DNA of 64,000 nt. Source: Pectobacterium cacticida. Its GTDB lineage: Bacteria > Pseudomonadota > Gammaproteobacteria > Enterobacterales > Enterobacteriaceae. The stretch lies in NCBI RefSeq assembly GCF_036885195.1, contig NZ_CP133656.1:3100001-3164000 (forward strand), given 5' to 3'. Within the stretch, counting starts at the first letter, position 1. Each line of letters starts with the position of its first letter. The notes below the pieces were generated by a model. The model saw only the letters and a program-made list of their open reading frames with translations, searched no databases and had not been told where the DNA came from. A program made the position numbers and the translations under genes. This document shows positions 9,567 to 18,223 of this stretch, piece after piece.

Positions 9567-10346
9567 CTATTTAATTGTCCTGCCAAACCACACAACACGA
9601 CCAATGATTGCAAAATCGGAAGGCTGGTTGTTCATGTCTACCGTAAACGGCTCATACGCTGTATTTGTACTTGATACCTTCAATAGCCCACCAGGAACAC
9701 GCTGAACTAACTTAACCAACAGATGACCATCTACGCGCAACACGTAAATCCCTTCCTTTGGGTCTGTGTCCGCGCCATTTACGAGGATGTTATCACCATC
9801 ATTCAGAGTTCCCTCAAGCGACGAACCGTCCACGGTGATAACGAATAGATGATGTGGGTCTGCATTGAGAAAATTCTTTATCCAATATTTACGGAATGCC
9901 ATAGAAAACTTCGGTGTTTCTGTTTCATTCAGTGCGCCATAGCCCGCAGCAGCCCTCACATCATAACGGGGAATAAATGAAAACTCTTCGACATCAACAG
10001 GATTACCTAGAACGTCTTGAGTATTTTTATACTGCTGATCGAATGCATTGTTTAACACAGCTTTACCAGTATCTTCCCCCGTTGCCAGCCACTGTACACT
10101 TACCCCTCCAGCATTAGCGACAGAGATCAATATAGGTAATGTCGGATATCCCCCTTCTAAGAGGCGATTTAGCCCTGATACTGAAACCCCAGCAGATGTA
10201 GCAAACGCATTAACACTTTTAAACTTAGTCAATAGGCTTCTCAGTCTATCGTGAAAACCGACGCATCCGAGTGATGTTGACTGACTCGGATGAGTTGATT
10301 GTGGCCTTTCTTTTTCGTCCATATTTGCTTTATTACTATGATTCAT
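9567..10346 (-). CDS. S24-family phage repressor (CI/Mu c-like)
   Basis: 259 aa. A helix-turn-helix lies at about residues 45-75 (NAFATSAGVSVSGLNRLLEGG). A peptidase S24/LexA-like domain follows, with an Ala-Gly cleavage-type site (RAAAGYGA), the Ser region VDGSSLEGTLNDGDNILVNG and the Lys region GIYVLRVDGHLLVKLV. It should hold the prophage silent and could be cleaved upon RecA activation, unlike the classic Mu c repressor. Several ATGs (codons 1, 9) are possible. One operator pair lies inside its first codons. Confidence 0.88.
   Translation of the reverse strand: MNHSNKANMDEKERPQSTHPSQSTSLGCVGFHDRLRSLLTKFKSVNAFATSAGVSVSGLNRLLEGGYPTLPILISVANAGGVSVQWLATGEDTGKAVLNNAFDQQYKNTQDVLGNPVDVEEFSFIPRYDVRAAAGYGALNETETPKFSMAFRKYWIKNFLNADPHHLFVITVDGSSLEGTLNDGDNILVNGADTDPKEGIYVLRVDGHLLVKLVQRVPGGLLKVSSTNTAYEPFTVDMNNQPSDFAIIGRVVWFGRTIK
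10265..10291. promoter_or_regulatory. Operator-like inverted repeat inside repressor 5' coding region
   Basis: ATCCGAGT (10265-10272) and ACTCGGAT (10284-10291) form an inverted repeat with an 11-bp spacer. The same half-site word occurs as a second pair at 10388-10424. The location within the first codons of the repressor suggests autoregulation. Confidence 0.55.
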
Positions 10347-10387
10347 AAGATAAATCCGTTATTTTTTCTTTTTTGAGTTGGATGGTT

Positions 10388-10424
10388 AACTCGGATGAGG
10401 TTAATTAATTGACTTATCCGAGTT
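10388..10424. promoter_or_regulatory. Operator-like inverted repeat between repressor and ner
   Basis: AACTCGGAT (10388-10396) and ATCCGAGTT (10416-10424) are perfect inverted 9-mers around AT-rich DNA containing TTAATTAATTGACT. They lie in the divergent promoter region between the repressor and the early genes, where a phage master operator is expected. Confidence 0.65.
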
Positions 10425-10483
10425 GATTATTGCCTTTTTTGCGTATATCGTTTGTTCATGTTTTCAGTAAATGAGCAGAAAAG

Positions 10484-10750
10484 ATGATCAAAAAAAATAA
10501 TCTTCAGCTTCAAAGCGACTGGCACCGTGCCGATATTGTTGCTGCTCTCCATAAAAGAGGGTGGTCTTTGAGGGCGCTCTCTAAACATCACGGTTACAAA
10601 ACGCCAACGGCACTAAACAATGCCTTAGATAGAAAGTGGCCGAAAGGGCAACGAATCATTGCTGATGCGATTGGTATCTCACCTCAGACTATCTGGCCTA
10701 GCCGATACAACGGTGATTCTAACCGCTCTTTTGCTCATGTACACAATTGA
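10484..10750 (+). CDS. ner: Ner-like (Nlp/SfsB family) early regulator
   Basis: 88 aa. The DNA-binding helix region (WHRADIVAALHKRGWSLRALSKHHGYKTPTAL in part) and the end GISPQTIWPSRY match the Ner/Nlp family. In Mu, Ner represses the early and repressor promoters after infection starts. It sits between the operator region and the transposase gene, the same place as in Mu. Confidence 0.9.
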   Translation: MIKKNNLQLQSDWHRADIVAALHKRGWSLRALSKHHGYKTPTALNNALDRKWPKGQRIIADAIGISPQTIWPSRYNGDSNRSFAHVHN

Positions 10751-10755
10751 TTTAA

Positions 10756-12807
10756 GTGAGTGAGACTATTCTTATGAACCTGAAAACTCACTACAGCGCC
10801 GAAGAATTGGCTCAAATGCAGTTGTCTGAGCTACCTGGCACTTCACGAAACATACGCGAACGAGCAAAAAAAGAAAATTGGGGCACTCGTAAGCGGAAAG
10901 GCATGGGCGGGGGTAATGAGTTTGCTTTAGGCTCAATGCCGTCTGATATCCAAAACAAGATCCGTGAGCATTACTACAACACTTTGTTGCAACAGCAGCC
11001 TGTTAAGGCTCCGACGGTGGCGAAGACTTCTGCGTCATCCAGTCAATTGCTCGAAATCGTGCGTCAATGCCCTGCGGTGCTCGACCAGAAAACAGCAGAG
11101 CTAACACAAAAGCAGCGCGATATTGCCGACGCTCGTATGGTGCTGGCCGTCGAAGTGCTGCGTCTAGAAGATACCGGCCTGTCACGTATTAAGTCGATTA
11201 ATTTTATCTGTGACCGGTCACGCTCCGGCGATTTACCTGAACACCTGCAAAAGTACGTTGATCTCGCTAATGCCCGAAAAGGCCAGCGAGTCGGCGTCAG
11301 CGTTCGTGCGCTCAACCAGTGGGTTGTTGACTATCTGAGAGCCAAAAACAGCGCGGAACGCCTCGCCCTTTTAGCACCCGGTCATAAAAAAGCCAAGAAG
11401 CCAGAGCAGCTTTCATGGGTGCCTATGTTTATGGCGCACTATCGCAACCCGAACGGCCCTTCTGTCGCTGAGGCCTACAAGGATTTTTGCGCCGAGTGGC
11501 ATCAACGGTATGCCGATCAGCCTGCGATGCGCGATGCAGTTCCTTCTGTCCATGCGGTTTATCGGGCGCTTGACAAAATGCCTCGCATCGTTCGCCAACG
11601 CGGCCGCGTCACCGGCTCTGCCATGACTGCATTGCAGACCTACGTTAAACGCGACTGGTCAGTGATGCCAGTTAACGGCGTCTGGATTGGTGACGGTCAC
11701 AGCATGAAGATGAAAGTCTCGCATCCTGACCACGGACGCCCATTCACGCCAGAGTTAACACTGGTGATTGATGGTCGTACTCGCTATGTGGTCGGCTGGA
11801 GCCTGGCGCTGTCAGAAAACACGCTGGCCGTTGCTGACGCACTGCGTCACGGCATTGAACGCCACGGCGTTCCATTACTTTACTACTCCGATAATGGTGC
11901 AGGTGAAACCGGGAAAATGCTGGATGCGGATATCACCGGTATCCTGCCGCGTCTGGGGATCGAACACCCCACAGGTATTCCGGGGAACCCGCAAGCACGC
12001 GGCATCATCGAGCGTCTGAATAGGGAAATTCCAGCACGTATCGCCCGTAAGTTCGCCACCTATAACGGTAAGTCGGCGGATAAAGAAACTGCACGTATTA
12101 CCAGCCGCGCGATTGATTCTGCCGTGAATGCCCTGAATCAGAATAAAACGCTAAATCCAGTGCAACAGTCTGCGATTGCCAAGTTACCAAGCTGGAATCA
12201 GTTGATTGATGCGATTGAAGATGAAGTCACTGCATATAACACACAACACCGGCATAGCGAGTTACCACTGCGTAAAGCGGGTGGGCATTACACGCCTGCA
12301 GAGTATCGCGCCGAGTTGCTGGCTGACGCTGAGATCGATCGCTTGTCTGAGGCAGAGCTGCGCGAAATGTTCCGTCCTCAAGTCAAGCGCACCGCGCAGC
12401 GCGGCTGGTTGTCCATTTTCAACAATCAGTATTTTGCCGAGGAACTGATTCAGGTTGACGGCGAGGAAGTGCTGGTCGCGTTCGATATTCACGATGCAAC
12501 GAGCGTAACCGTTCGTCGTCTGGATGGTTCGCTGGTCTGCACGGCCATCGTCAACGGCAACACCCGCGCCGCGTTCCCTGTCGATTACATCGAGAAGGTT
12601 CGCAAAGACCGTCACAGCCGCAGGATGGCGCTGAATAACAAGAAAGCTGAGGAAATAAACGCTGAGCTTAATCCAGCGTTGCCTGGTCAGACATTTGATT
12701 TTGGCAGTTTCATCCCCGCAGAGCGACCGGAGCCGGAAGACGAGCCGTATTTCTTCCTGCAAACCGACCGCGATGAATATTTAAGAAAGAAAGCCGCGCA
12801 GCGGTAA
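10756..12807 (+). CDS. MuA-type DDE transposase
   Basis: 683 aa from the GTG. An ATG at 10774 (MNLKTHYS) is an equally good start. The N-terminus has a Mu DNA-binding domain (PGTSRNIRERAKKENW). The rve core has D313 (WIGDGH), D379 (YYSDNG) and E419 (ARGIIERLNR), the DDE triad, with ~66 and 40 residue spacings. A beta-barrel and a charged tail follow. It catalyses integration and replicative transposition of the phage, together with the next gene (MuB). Confidence 0.96.
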   Translation: MSETILMNLKTHYSAEELAQMQLSELPGTSRNIRERAKKENWGTRKRKGMGGGNEFALGSMPSDIQNKIREHYYNTLLQQQPVKAPTVAKTSASSSQLLEIVRQCPAVLDQKTAELTQKQRDIADARMVLAVEVLRLEDTGLSRIKSINFICDRSRSGDLPEHLQKYVDLANARKGQRVGVSVRALNQWVVDYLRAKNSAERLALLAPGHKKAKKPEQLSWVPMFMAHYRNPNGPSVAEAYKDFCAEWHQRYADQPAMRDAVPSVHAVYRALDKMPRIVRQRGRVTGSAMTALQTYVKRDWSVMPVNGVWIGDGHSMKMKVSHPDHGRPFTPELTLVIDGRTRYVVGWSLALSENTLAVADALRHGIERHGVPLLYYSDNGAGETGKMLDADITGILPRLGIEHPTGIPGNPQARGIIERLNREIPARIARKFATYNGKSADKETARITSRAIDSAVNALNQNKTLNPVQQSAIAKLPSWNQLIDAIEDEVTAYNTQHRHSELPLRKAGGHYTPAEYRAELLADAEIDRLSEAELREMFRPQVKRTAQRGWLSIFNNQYFAEELIQVDGEEVLVAFDIHDATSVTVRRLDGSLVCTAIVNGNTRAAFPVDYIEKVRKDRHSRRMALNNKKAEEINAELNPALPGQTFDFGSFIPAERPEPEDEPYFFLQTDRDEYLRKKAAQR

Positions 12808-12823
12808 ATAAAGAGAGGCTGAT

Positions 12824-13717
12824 ATGAGTTTACAAGCTGAATTAAACGAATTGATTACCAGTAAAGGCTGGTCGCAAGCGCAAGCAGCGCGGGCTATCGG
12901 TAAGAGTCCTGCGGTCATTAACCAGTATTTACAGGGTAAATATGCTGGTGATGTAGACGGCATTAATAAACTGATCGAGGGATTCATTGCGCGTGAGCGT
13001 GAGAAGGACAAAGGTCAGCGCATTACGGCTGAATACGTCAAAACGATGACGTCTGCACGCGGTATTGAGGTTATTCGAATGGCGCATCTGGACGGCGATA
13101 TCAATGTGATTTACGGCGAGGCCGGGCTGGGTAAGACCATGATGTTACAGGAATACGCTGCACGTCATCGTGACGCCATACTGATTGAAGCCGACCCAGG
13201 CTACACCGCTCGTGTGGTACTTGAGGAACTGTGCAGTCGTCTCGGTCTCAGCAAGCGCGGCAATATGCACGAACTGAGCGAGGCGTGCATTGCAGCGCTG
13301 CGTGAGTCGGGCCGTATTGTGATGATCGACGAAGCGGAAAACTTGCCGTATCGCGCCCTCGAAACACTGCGCCGTATTCACGATAAAGCGGGGATCGGGC
13401 TGGTATTGGCCGGAATGCCGCGCCTGATCATCAACCTGAAAGGCAAGCGTGGTGAGTACCGACAGTTATATAGCCGCGTCGGATTTGCCCTGTTCATTGG
13501 TGATGTGTTGCCAGAGGACGATATCAACATTATCGCTACCCATATGCTGCCTGATGCGCAGAACGCCGACATAGCGGGGGCGCTGTTTAAAGCCTGCCGT
13601 GGTAATGCTCGGCGACTGTTTAAGTTGGTACGAGGTGTCAGCCGTCATAGCGATATTAGCGGTAATGCTATTAGCGCGGGCGCGGTACGTAAATTTGCAG
13701 AAATGCTGATTAGTTAA
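12824..13717 (+). CDS. MuB-type transposition ATPase
   Basis: 297 aa. An N-terminal helix-turn-helix (WSQAQAARAIGKSPAVINQYLQG) is followed by an AAA+ core with Walker A GEAGLGKT (about residues 98-105) and Walker B IVMIDEAENL. MuB binds target DNA, stimulates MuA and gives target immunity. It lies 16 bp after the transposase with an AGAGAGG ribosome site. Confidence 0.94.
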   Translation: MSLQAELNELITSKGWSQAQAARAIGKSPAVINQYLQGKYAGDVDGINKLIEGFIAREREKDKGQRITAEYVKTMTSARGIEVIRMAHLDGDINVIYGEAGLGKTMMLQEYAARHRDAILIEADPGYTARVVLEELCSRLGLSKRGNMHELSEACIAALRESGRIVMIDEAENLPYRALETLRRIHDKAGIGLVLAGMPRLIINLKGKRGEYRQLYSRVGFALFIGDVLPEDDINIIATHMLPDAQNADIAGALFKACRGNARRLFKLVRGVSRHSDISGNAISAGAVRKFAEMLIS

Positions 13718-13731
13718 TTAATGAGGTATTA

Positions 13732-13968
13732 ATGATGTGCAAATTGCCAATTAACAATCCTGAATTAATGAGGCCAATTAATCGGCTGATTCAGTCTGGT
13801 ATTAATGTCGTCAATGTAAATTTAAATTTTAAACGCCCTGTGATTGAAGTTGATCGTCCACTCAAAGCGTGGGAAGCCGGAGCAGTGGATATTACTGAAA
13901 CCCGTAACGGTGTGCGGCAAATTGTAAAAATGACGCGCTGGCGTGGCGCTCACATTATCTGGAGGTAG
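13732..13968 (+). CDS. Small phage early protein, unknown function
   Basis: 78 aa (or 77 from the second ATG), preceded by GAGG. No domain recognised. The sequence has a basic end (MTRWRGAHIIWR). It lies 14 bp after MuB and 3 bp before the next small gene, so it belongs to the early transposition operon. Confidence 0.6.
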   Translation: MMCKLPINNPELMRPINRLIQSGINVVNVNLNFKRPVIEVDRPLKAWEAGAVDITETRNGVRQIVKMTRWRGAHIIWR

Positions 13969-13971
13969 TTG

Positions 13972-14175
13972 ATGGCAAAAGTCATTGTGTATTTGCGTGA
14001 CCGATCGCGCGGGCTAATGGTTGATTGCAAGGTCGAGCTTGAGCCTAGCGATAGTGAACTGTCGCAGCGTGCTGCCGAAAAGGTTGCGGCAGGTCTGGTC
14101 GGACACGTACTAGCGAAAGTTGAAGCAGTAGTGAAAAAATCCAAATCACGTAAGGGGAAAGTCAATGTCCATTAA
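13972..14175 (+). CDS. Small phage protein, unknown function
   Basis: 67 aa. The ATG at 13972 has a strong GGAGG 9 bases upstream, which is preferred over the TTG three bases earlier. The C-terminus is very Lys-rich (VVKKSKSRKGKV), suggesting nucleic acid contact. Its end overlaps the DUF3164 gene by 11 bp. Confidence 0.6.
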   Translation: MAKVIVYLRDRSRGLMVDCKVELEPSDSELSQRAAEKVAAGLVGHVLAKVEAVVKKSKSRKGKVNVH

Positions 14176-14803
14176 AAACAAACAATTCACCGAAACCGCA
14201 GCCCCGGAGGGGTACTGGGTTGATGCTAAGGGCGTATTAACGCCAGAGCATTTGATTAAACCGATTGATACTGCGCGTGATGCGCTGGTTGCGGAACTTA
14301 TTGGTCGTGCGTTGGTTGTCAATAAAGCGCTGACTGAGTTTAAGTTGTCTGGCTTTGCTGATATCGCCGCGTTCGTAGCGCTTTCTGGCGATGAGTACGG
14401 CGTTAACTTGGGTGGAAAAAAAGGCAATGTCACTCTGTATAGCTACGATGGCCGTTACAAGATTCAGCGAGCTATGCAAGATCGCATTGATTTTGATGAG
14501 CGCCTACAAGCTGCTAAAGCGTTGATTGATGAGTGTCTGGCGGATTGGGTAGAAGGTGCACGTCCAGAGGTTCATGCCATTATCAATCGCGCGTTTCAGT
14601 CTGAGAAATCAGGTGAGGTTAACACCGGTGCGGTGCTGGCCTTGCGTCGACTTGAGATTGCGGACGAGCGCTGGAATCGGGCGATGGATGCAATCGGCGA
14701 AGCGGTACAAGTCGTTGGTAGTCGTTCTTATATTCGCGTCTATGAGCGGATCGGCGACTCTGACCAGTATCAACCTATTTCGTTAGATATCGCAGGGGTG
14801 TGA
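14165..14803 (+). CDS. DUF3164 family phage protein
   Basis: 212 aa. The N-terminal EGYWVDAKGVLTPEHLIKPID and the later EVNTGAVLALRRLEIADERWNRAM match the DUF3164 family, found in the early region of many Mu-like phages. Function is not established. The ATG overlaps the end of the upstream gene. Confidence 0.82.
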   Translation: MSIKNKQFTETAAPEGYWVDAKGVLTPEHLIKPIDTARDALVAELIGRALVVNKALTEFKLSGFADIAAFVALSGDEYGVNLGGKKGNVTLYSYDGRYKIQRAMQDRIDFDERLQAAKALIDECLADWVEGARPEVHAIINRAFQSEKSGEVNTGAVLALRRLEIADERWNRAMDAIGEAVQVVGSRSYIRVYERIGDSDQYQPISLDIAGV

Positions 14804-14804
14804 T

Positions 14805-14994
14805 GTGAACGCTGGCGAGTTTAATAAAAAGCATAAGGTTGTGACGGCGTTTTTTCATCGCGCCCCTCCTCTACGCCCAGGACGAATGGTTAAAACGGTC
14901 GATATCGCGCGTGACTTTTAATTGCGGTGCGATTGTTGAAATTAATCTTGAGCCTTATTTCGTCAAAATTAATACGTTAAAACCCGCAAGCTGA
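14805..14994 (+). pseudogene. Small phage gene with a 1-base frameshift
   Basis: A GTG-started frame runs 38 codons to ...VDIARDF then TAA. The +1 frame continues without a gap as NCGAIVEINLEPYFVKINTL and ends KPAS-stop at 14992-14994. Removing one T from the TTTT run at the junction gives a single 63-codon gene. It could also be a sequencing error. No family recognised. Confidence 0.5.
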
Positions 14995-15075
14995 TTTAAA
15001 CCGAAATTAAAACTTCTTTAAAAATGGCGTAAACCCGCCAGGGTTGGCTTACGCCAAAATCAGGAGAATTGAATT

Positions 15076-15537
15076 ATGTCAGATAAACAAGATATGCAGG
15101 TGAAATGCACTCGTTGCAGAAATAACCATCTGAAATCTGAACGGGTAGATGTATTCGACCCCAAGGCTAAATATTTCATCACATATAATTCGACCTGCCC
15201 GCGCTGTGGCTGCAAAAGCTATTACGATTCAACACCGAACTTTGCATGGTGTTGGGCAAGCGGCCTGATTGAAATCGGTGATACATCACCTGTTGATGAT
15301 TCTGGAGCCATTCTGATCGCCACCGGGCCTAAGTATGCATTGGAAATGTTCCTTAATGTCGTCGCGCGGCATGGCAAAGGAGCCAGCGAGGGGAAATTGC
15401 TGGTTCCTGGTGTGCCAGAGGCCCCCGATGGGGATGCGGCTATTAAGGCCTTAGAAACATGGTTGAAATGGTGCGCCCCCCACAAAGTCGCGAAACGTGA
15501 TGGCATTACGCTCGTATTAGGTGGGAGGGTTGAATAA
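15076..15537 (+). CDS. Zinc-ribbon-type phage protein, unknown function
   Basis: 153 aa. The N-terminal third has two CxxC pairs (KCTRCRNNH and CPRCGCKSYY), a zinc-ribbon layout. The C-terminal part is GKLLVPGVPEAPDGDAAI then an amphipathic helix. RBS CAGGAG. The TAA overlaps the next ATG (TAATG), so the two are coupled. Role unknown. Confidence 0.65.
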   Translation: MSDKQDMQVKCTRCRNNHLKSERVDVFDPKAKYFITYNSTCPRCGCKSYYDSTPNFAWCWASGLIEIGDTSPVDDSGAILIATGPKYALEMFLNVVARHGKGASEGKLLVPGVPEAPDGDAAIKALETWLKWCAPHKVAKRDGITLVLGGRVE

Positions 15538-15857
15538 TGTCCGTCTCAATTAATGTTTCCGTTAGATATACCAGCGGCGCGTATTTCGCCAGGGCAAACG
15601 GCAAAACTGCATCATGTACATACAGCGCCGAAGTTGCTGTAAATAGCGTCGGTAAAAAGCTGTTCGGCAACCCGCAAAAGCTGATTGTTGCGCAAATAAA
15701 ACCAGCATCTTTTAATGAAAAAGGCCATTTCATTATTTCCCCTGACCCCTACCAATCTTGCCGAGTGTGCAACTGCGTGTTTGAGCACGCATGTGAAGGC
15801 GGCTGCCATTGGGTTGAGAGTGATTTGTGCAGCCGCTGCGCGGAAGGTGGGGTGTGA
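15537..15857 (+). CDS. Cysteine-rich phage protein, unknown function
   Basis: 106 aa. The C-terminal 35 residues hold a dense Cys/His cluster (CRVCNCVFEHAC, then CHWVESDLCSRC) that looks like a zinc-finger. The N-terminal part resembles a small beta domain. Translationally coupled to the gene before and one base from the next. No family recognised. Confidence 0.6.
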   Translation: MSVSINVSVRYTSGAYFARANGKTASCTYSAEVAVNSVGKKLFGNPQKLIVAQIKPASFNEKGHFIISPDPYQSCRVCNCVFEHACEGGCHWVESDLCSRCAEGGV

Positions 15858-15858
15858 T

Positions 15859-16074
15859 ATGGCAATCGTTAACAGTTGTGAATATCTGGAAAACGGCGCA
15901 AAGCGCCTTTACCGCCTGAACGATGGCACGCTCGTAAAAGAGCGTCCAGCACTACCTGGGAAGTCCCGTTTTGAGTTTTACGACGCACGCGGCAATCGCA
16001 TTTACAAACCTGCGACACAGCGGGAAATGAAACAGGCCATTGAACGTCATAAAAAATTTTGGAGAGTGTCATGA
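15859..16074 (+). CDS. Small phage protein, unknown function
   Basis: 71 aa. The ATG at 15859 directly follows the preceding stop (GGTGGGGTGTGATATG), with GGTGGGG as ribosome site. The text is mixed charged (NGAKRLYRLNDGTLVKERP) and ends in a basic helix. Its stop overlaps the next ATG. Confidence 0.6.
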   Translation: MAIVNSCEYLENGAKRLYRLNDGTLVKERPALPGKSRFEFYDARGNRIYKPATQREMKQAIERHKKFWRVS

Positions 16075-16520
16075 ATAATGTTCGCGCTGATTTACATTTG
16101 CTGGATGGTTTTATTGCCCATAACCCCGATTTGGGTGATCGGTTTCTGGATATGTTGGCTAATTGTCGTGACGAGCTGCTGGATCTGCGTAAGCAAAGTC
16201 CCAATCCTGACCAACAGATTCTCGGCCATGTCGGCAATCAGTCCGTGGGCTGTTTCATCAATCGGTATGAGTTGAGTGGGGATAATGAAACCCTCACGCT
16301 AACCTTGCACCACACGCTGGATGGTCAAGTTCTGGAGCAGGATGTCACGTTGACCGCACATTGTGGCCGTTGGCAGGCTGTTATTGCCCTGGATGAATTC
16401 CCCGATACTGAATCCCCCGCGGGTGCACTGTTTAAGCTCTCTGACTGGCTAATGCGCCTCGGCCTTGCTGCCCGGATTGATGCTGTTACAGAACAACGAT
16501 TGGAGGCGCTGACAGAATGA
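16071..16520 (+). CDS. Phage protein, unknown function
   Basis: 149 aa starting at the ATGA overlap with the upstream gene, with GGAGAG before it. An N-terminal helical part (LDGFIAHNPDLGDRFLDML) is followed by a beta-rich part (NETLTLTLHHTLDGQVLEQDV). Acidic overall. It overlaps the next gene by 4 bp. No family recognised. Confidence 0.6.
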   Translation: MNNVRADLHLLDGFIAHNPDLGDRFLDMLANCRDELLDLRKQSPNPDQQILGHVGNQSVGCFINRYELSGDNETLTLTLHHTLDGQVLEQDVTLTAHCGRWQAVIALDEFPDTESPAGALFKLSDWLMRLGLAARIDAVTEQRLEALTE

Positions 16521-16972
16521 AAACCATTAATGATACACGGCTGGAAGTAATTGGCTTTGGTTCAGTTCCTGCCGGCGTGGACGAACAGCGAGAAATGGCG
16601 CGTGAATTGATATCACTGCGCACACAATTGGCAGAGCTGCGAGGGCAAGATGTATTTATGTACGGAATCGCAGATCCAGATGGTAATGCATATTTTGATG
16701 AGTGCTGTGTCGGCGATGCGGGCTTGATGGGTGATGAAGTAGCAAGGCTAAATGACGATCTGGAAGATGGCGATCCTCTTTATTCCGTTGTTGAGTTGTT
16801 TTGCCGCCCCGTTCCATCAGTTGCAAGCCAGCCTTACGTGGTGCCGGATGAGATGCTAGAAACACCAGACGAAGACGCAGAGATCGATGCCTACAATAAG
16901 GGGAAAACTGACGGCTGGAATGCCTATCGCACCGCAATGCTTCATCTAGTACGTAAGGACGGTGACGCATGA
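16517..16972 (+). CDS. Acidic phage protein, unknown function
   Basis: 151 aa, strongly acidic, with a coiled region near residue 30 (REMARELISLRTQLAELRG) and a Glu/Asp-rich stretch (ETPDEDAEIDAYNKG). The acidic character would suit a nucleic-acid mimic or a protein-binding role, but this is only an idea. Overlaps both neighbours by 4 bp. Confidence 0.55.
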   Translation: MKTINDTRLEVIGFGSVPAGVDEQREMARELISLRTQLAELRGQDVFMYGIADPDGNAYFDECCVGDAGLMGDEVARLNDDLEDGDPLYSVVELFCRPVPSVASQPYVVPDEMLETPDEDAEIDAYNKGKTDGWNAYRTAMLHLVRKDGDA

Positions 16973-17367
16973 CAAGTGCAATCCAGCAGCAGGCAGCGGC
17001 GCGTAAGCGCCGCCAACGCGCCCGTCAGTCTTCACTGTTCGGCCAGCATCGGCTAGAGCTTCAATTGTCGGATAGCGAGTGGCAGATGCTGGAAGAGAAC
17101 TGCAATCGCCGTAATCCGGGCCGGGAGCCTTACAGTAAAGCCGATTATGTCTCTCTGCTGATACTTTGCGATAACGAGCGTCTGGCGCGGCAGGAAGCCG
17201 CACTGGGCGTTTGTCCACGTTGTCATGAGACACTGCCTGCGGGCTGTAATAGATTGTTCAAGGGCGAAGCGGCATGTTGGTTTACGCGTGATTTTCGGCG
17301 TTTGAATCTAACAGGTGTGACCGGTCACGCACAATTAAGTGATGAGTGTGGGGAGCAACAGTTATGA
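16969..17367 (+). CDS. Phage protein with N-terminal basic region and CxxC motif
   Basis: 132 aa. The first 25 residues are very basic (AARKRRQRARQ). A helix-rich middle (LQLSDSEWQMLEENCNRR) resembles small DNA-binding proteins. A CPRCHETLPAGC cluster may bind zinc. Overlaps gemA by 4 bp. Function unknown. Confidence 0.6.
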   Translation: MTSAIQQQAAARKRRQRARQSSLFGQHRLELQLSDSEWQMLEENCNRRNPGREPYSKADYVSLLILCDNERLARQEAALGVCPRCHETLPAGCNRLFKGEAACWFTRDFRRLNLTGVTGHAQLSDECGEQQL

Positions 17368-17777
17368 ATATTCAGCAACGCCGCATGATTGGCGCGATTA
17401 AAGCGGGTCAAGCCGCGCTCGGGTGGGATGATGTGACCTACCGTAGCGTGTTAGCTCGCTTGACGGGCAAGTCCTCATCGACCATTTGCACAATAACAGA
17501 ACTGGAGCAGGTTAAGGAGTATATGCACCAGCAGGGCTACCCACGTAAGGCGAAAAAGCGTGGTCGCAAGCCGAGCGTTCCTGCCAGCAAAAAAAACGTA
17601 CTCAGCAAAATTGAGGCGCTGTTGGCTGATGCTAAGCGCCCGTGGCAGTATGCCGAGACTATGGCGCAGCATATGTTTGGTGTACGATATGTTGACTGGC
17701 TGGATATACAGCAGTTAACCAAACTCATGCAGGCGTTGATCATCGACGCCAAACGTCGAGACAAAACCGAGGGTTAA
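17364..17777 (+). CDS. gemA: GemA-like protein (Mu gp16 family)
   Basis: 137 aa from the ATG at 17364 (GGGGAGC upstream). The N-terminus IGAIKAGQAALGWDDVTYRSVLARLTGK and the end VDWLDIQQLTKLMQAL match the GemA/gp16 family; Mu GemA affects host gene expression and DNA topology. Next to the Mor-type gene as in Mu. Confidence 0.88.
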   Translation: MNIQQRRMIGAIKAGQAALGWDDVTYRSVLARLTGKSSSTICTITELEQVKEYMHQQGYPRKAKKRGRKPSVPASKKNVLSKIEALLADAKRPWQYAETMAQHMFGVRYVDWLDIQQLTKLMQALIIDAKRRDKTEG

Positions 17778-17779
17778 TC

Positions 17780-18214
17780 ATGGAACTGGAACGTGTTGCC
17801 GGGCTGCTGCCCGATGTAGTCCTGCAAATAGCCGACCTCATCGGTTTTCCGGCAACCGCCCAGCTTTTGGAGAAATTCGGCGGTACGACGTTCCCTATCG
17901 GAAAAGGGTTGCGGGCGCTGGGCGCACATCGTGCGGAGCTACTGCGTGATACGGTTGGTGAAGATAATGCCTTGCTGCTGGTTAAGAATTTTGGCGGTGA
18001 AGTGCTTTATCTCCCGCGTTGCGACCGTGCTTTGCGCGAACTGCGTAACCAGCGCTTTCTTACTGAGTTCGCAGAACTGCGGAACGGTGGTACATCATCC
18101 CTGATGGTTATGACGCAGCTCTGCCCCAAATACGGGTTTTCTGACCGGTTCGCGTGGAAATTGGTGCGGGAAAGTAAAACGGCGGTAACACACTCACAAC
18201 AAAATCTTTTTTGA
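17780..18214 (+). CDS. Mor/C-family transcription activator
   Basis: 144 aa. The GGTTFPIGKG strand motif and the C-terminal helix-turn-helix (MTQLCPKYGFSDRFAWKLVRE) match the Mor family, which turns on Mu middle promoters; the paralogue C turns on late promoters. Only one member is seen here, so this protein may control the late promoters at 18586, 27294 and 39520 directly. Two bp after gemA. Confidence 0.88.
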   Translation: MELERVAGLLPDVVLQIADLIGFPATAQLLEKFGGTTFPIGKGLRALGAHRAELLRDTVGEDNALLLVKNFGGEVLYLPRCDRALRELRNQRFLTEFAELRNGGTSSLMVMTQLCPKYGFSDRFAWKLVRESKTAVTHSQQNLF

Positions 18215-18223
18215 GAAAAAATA

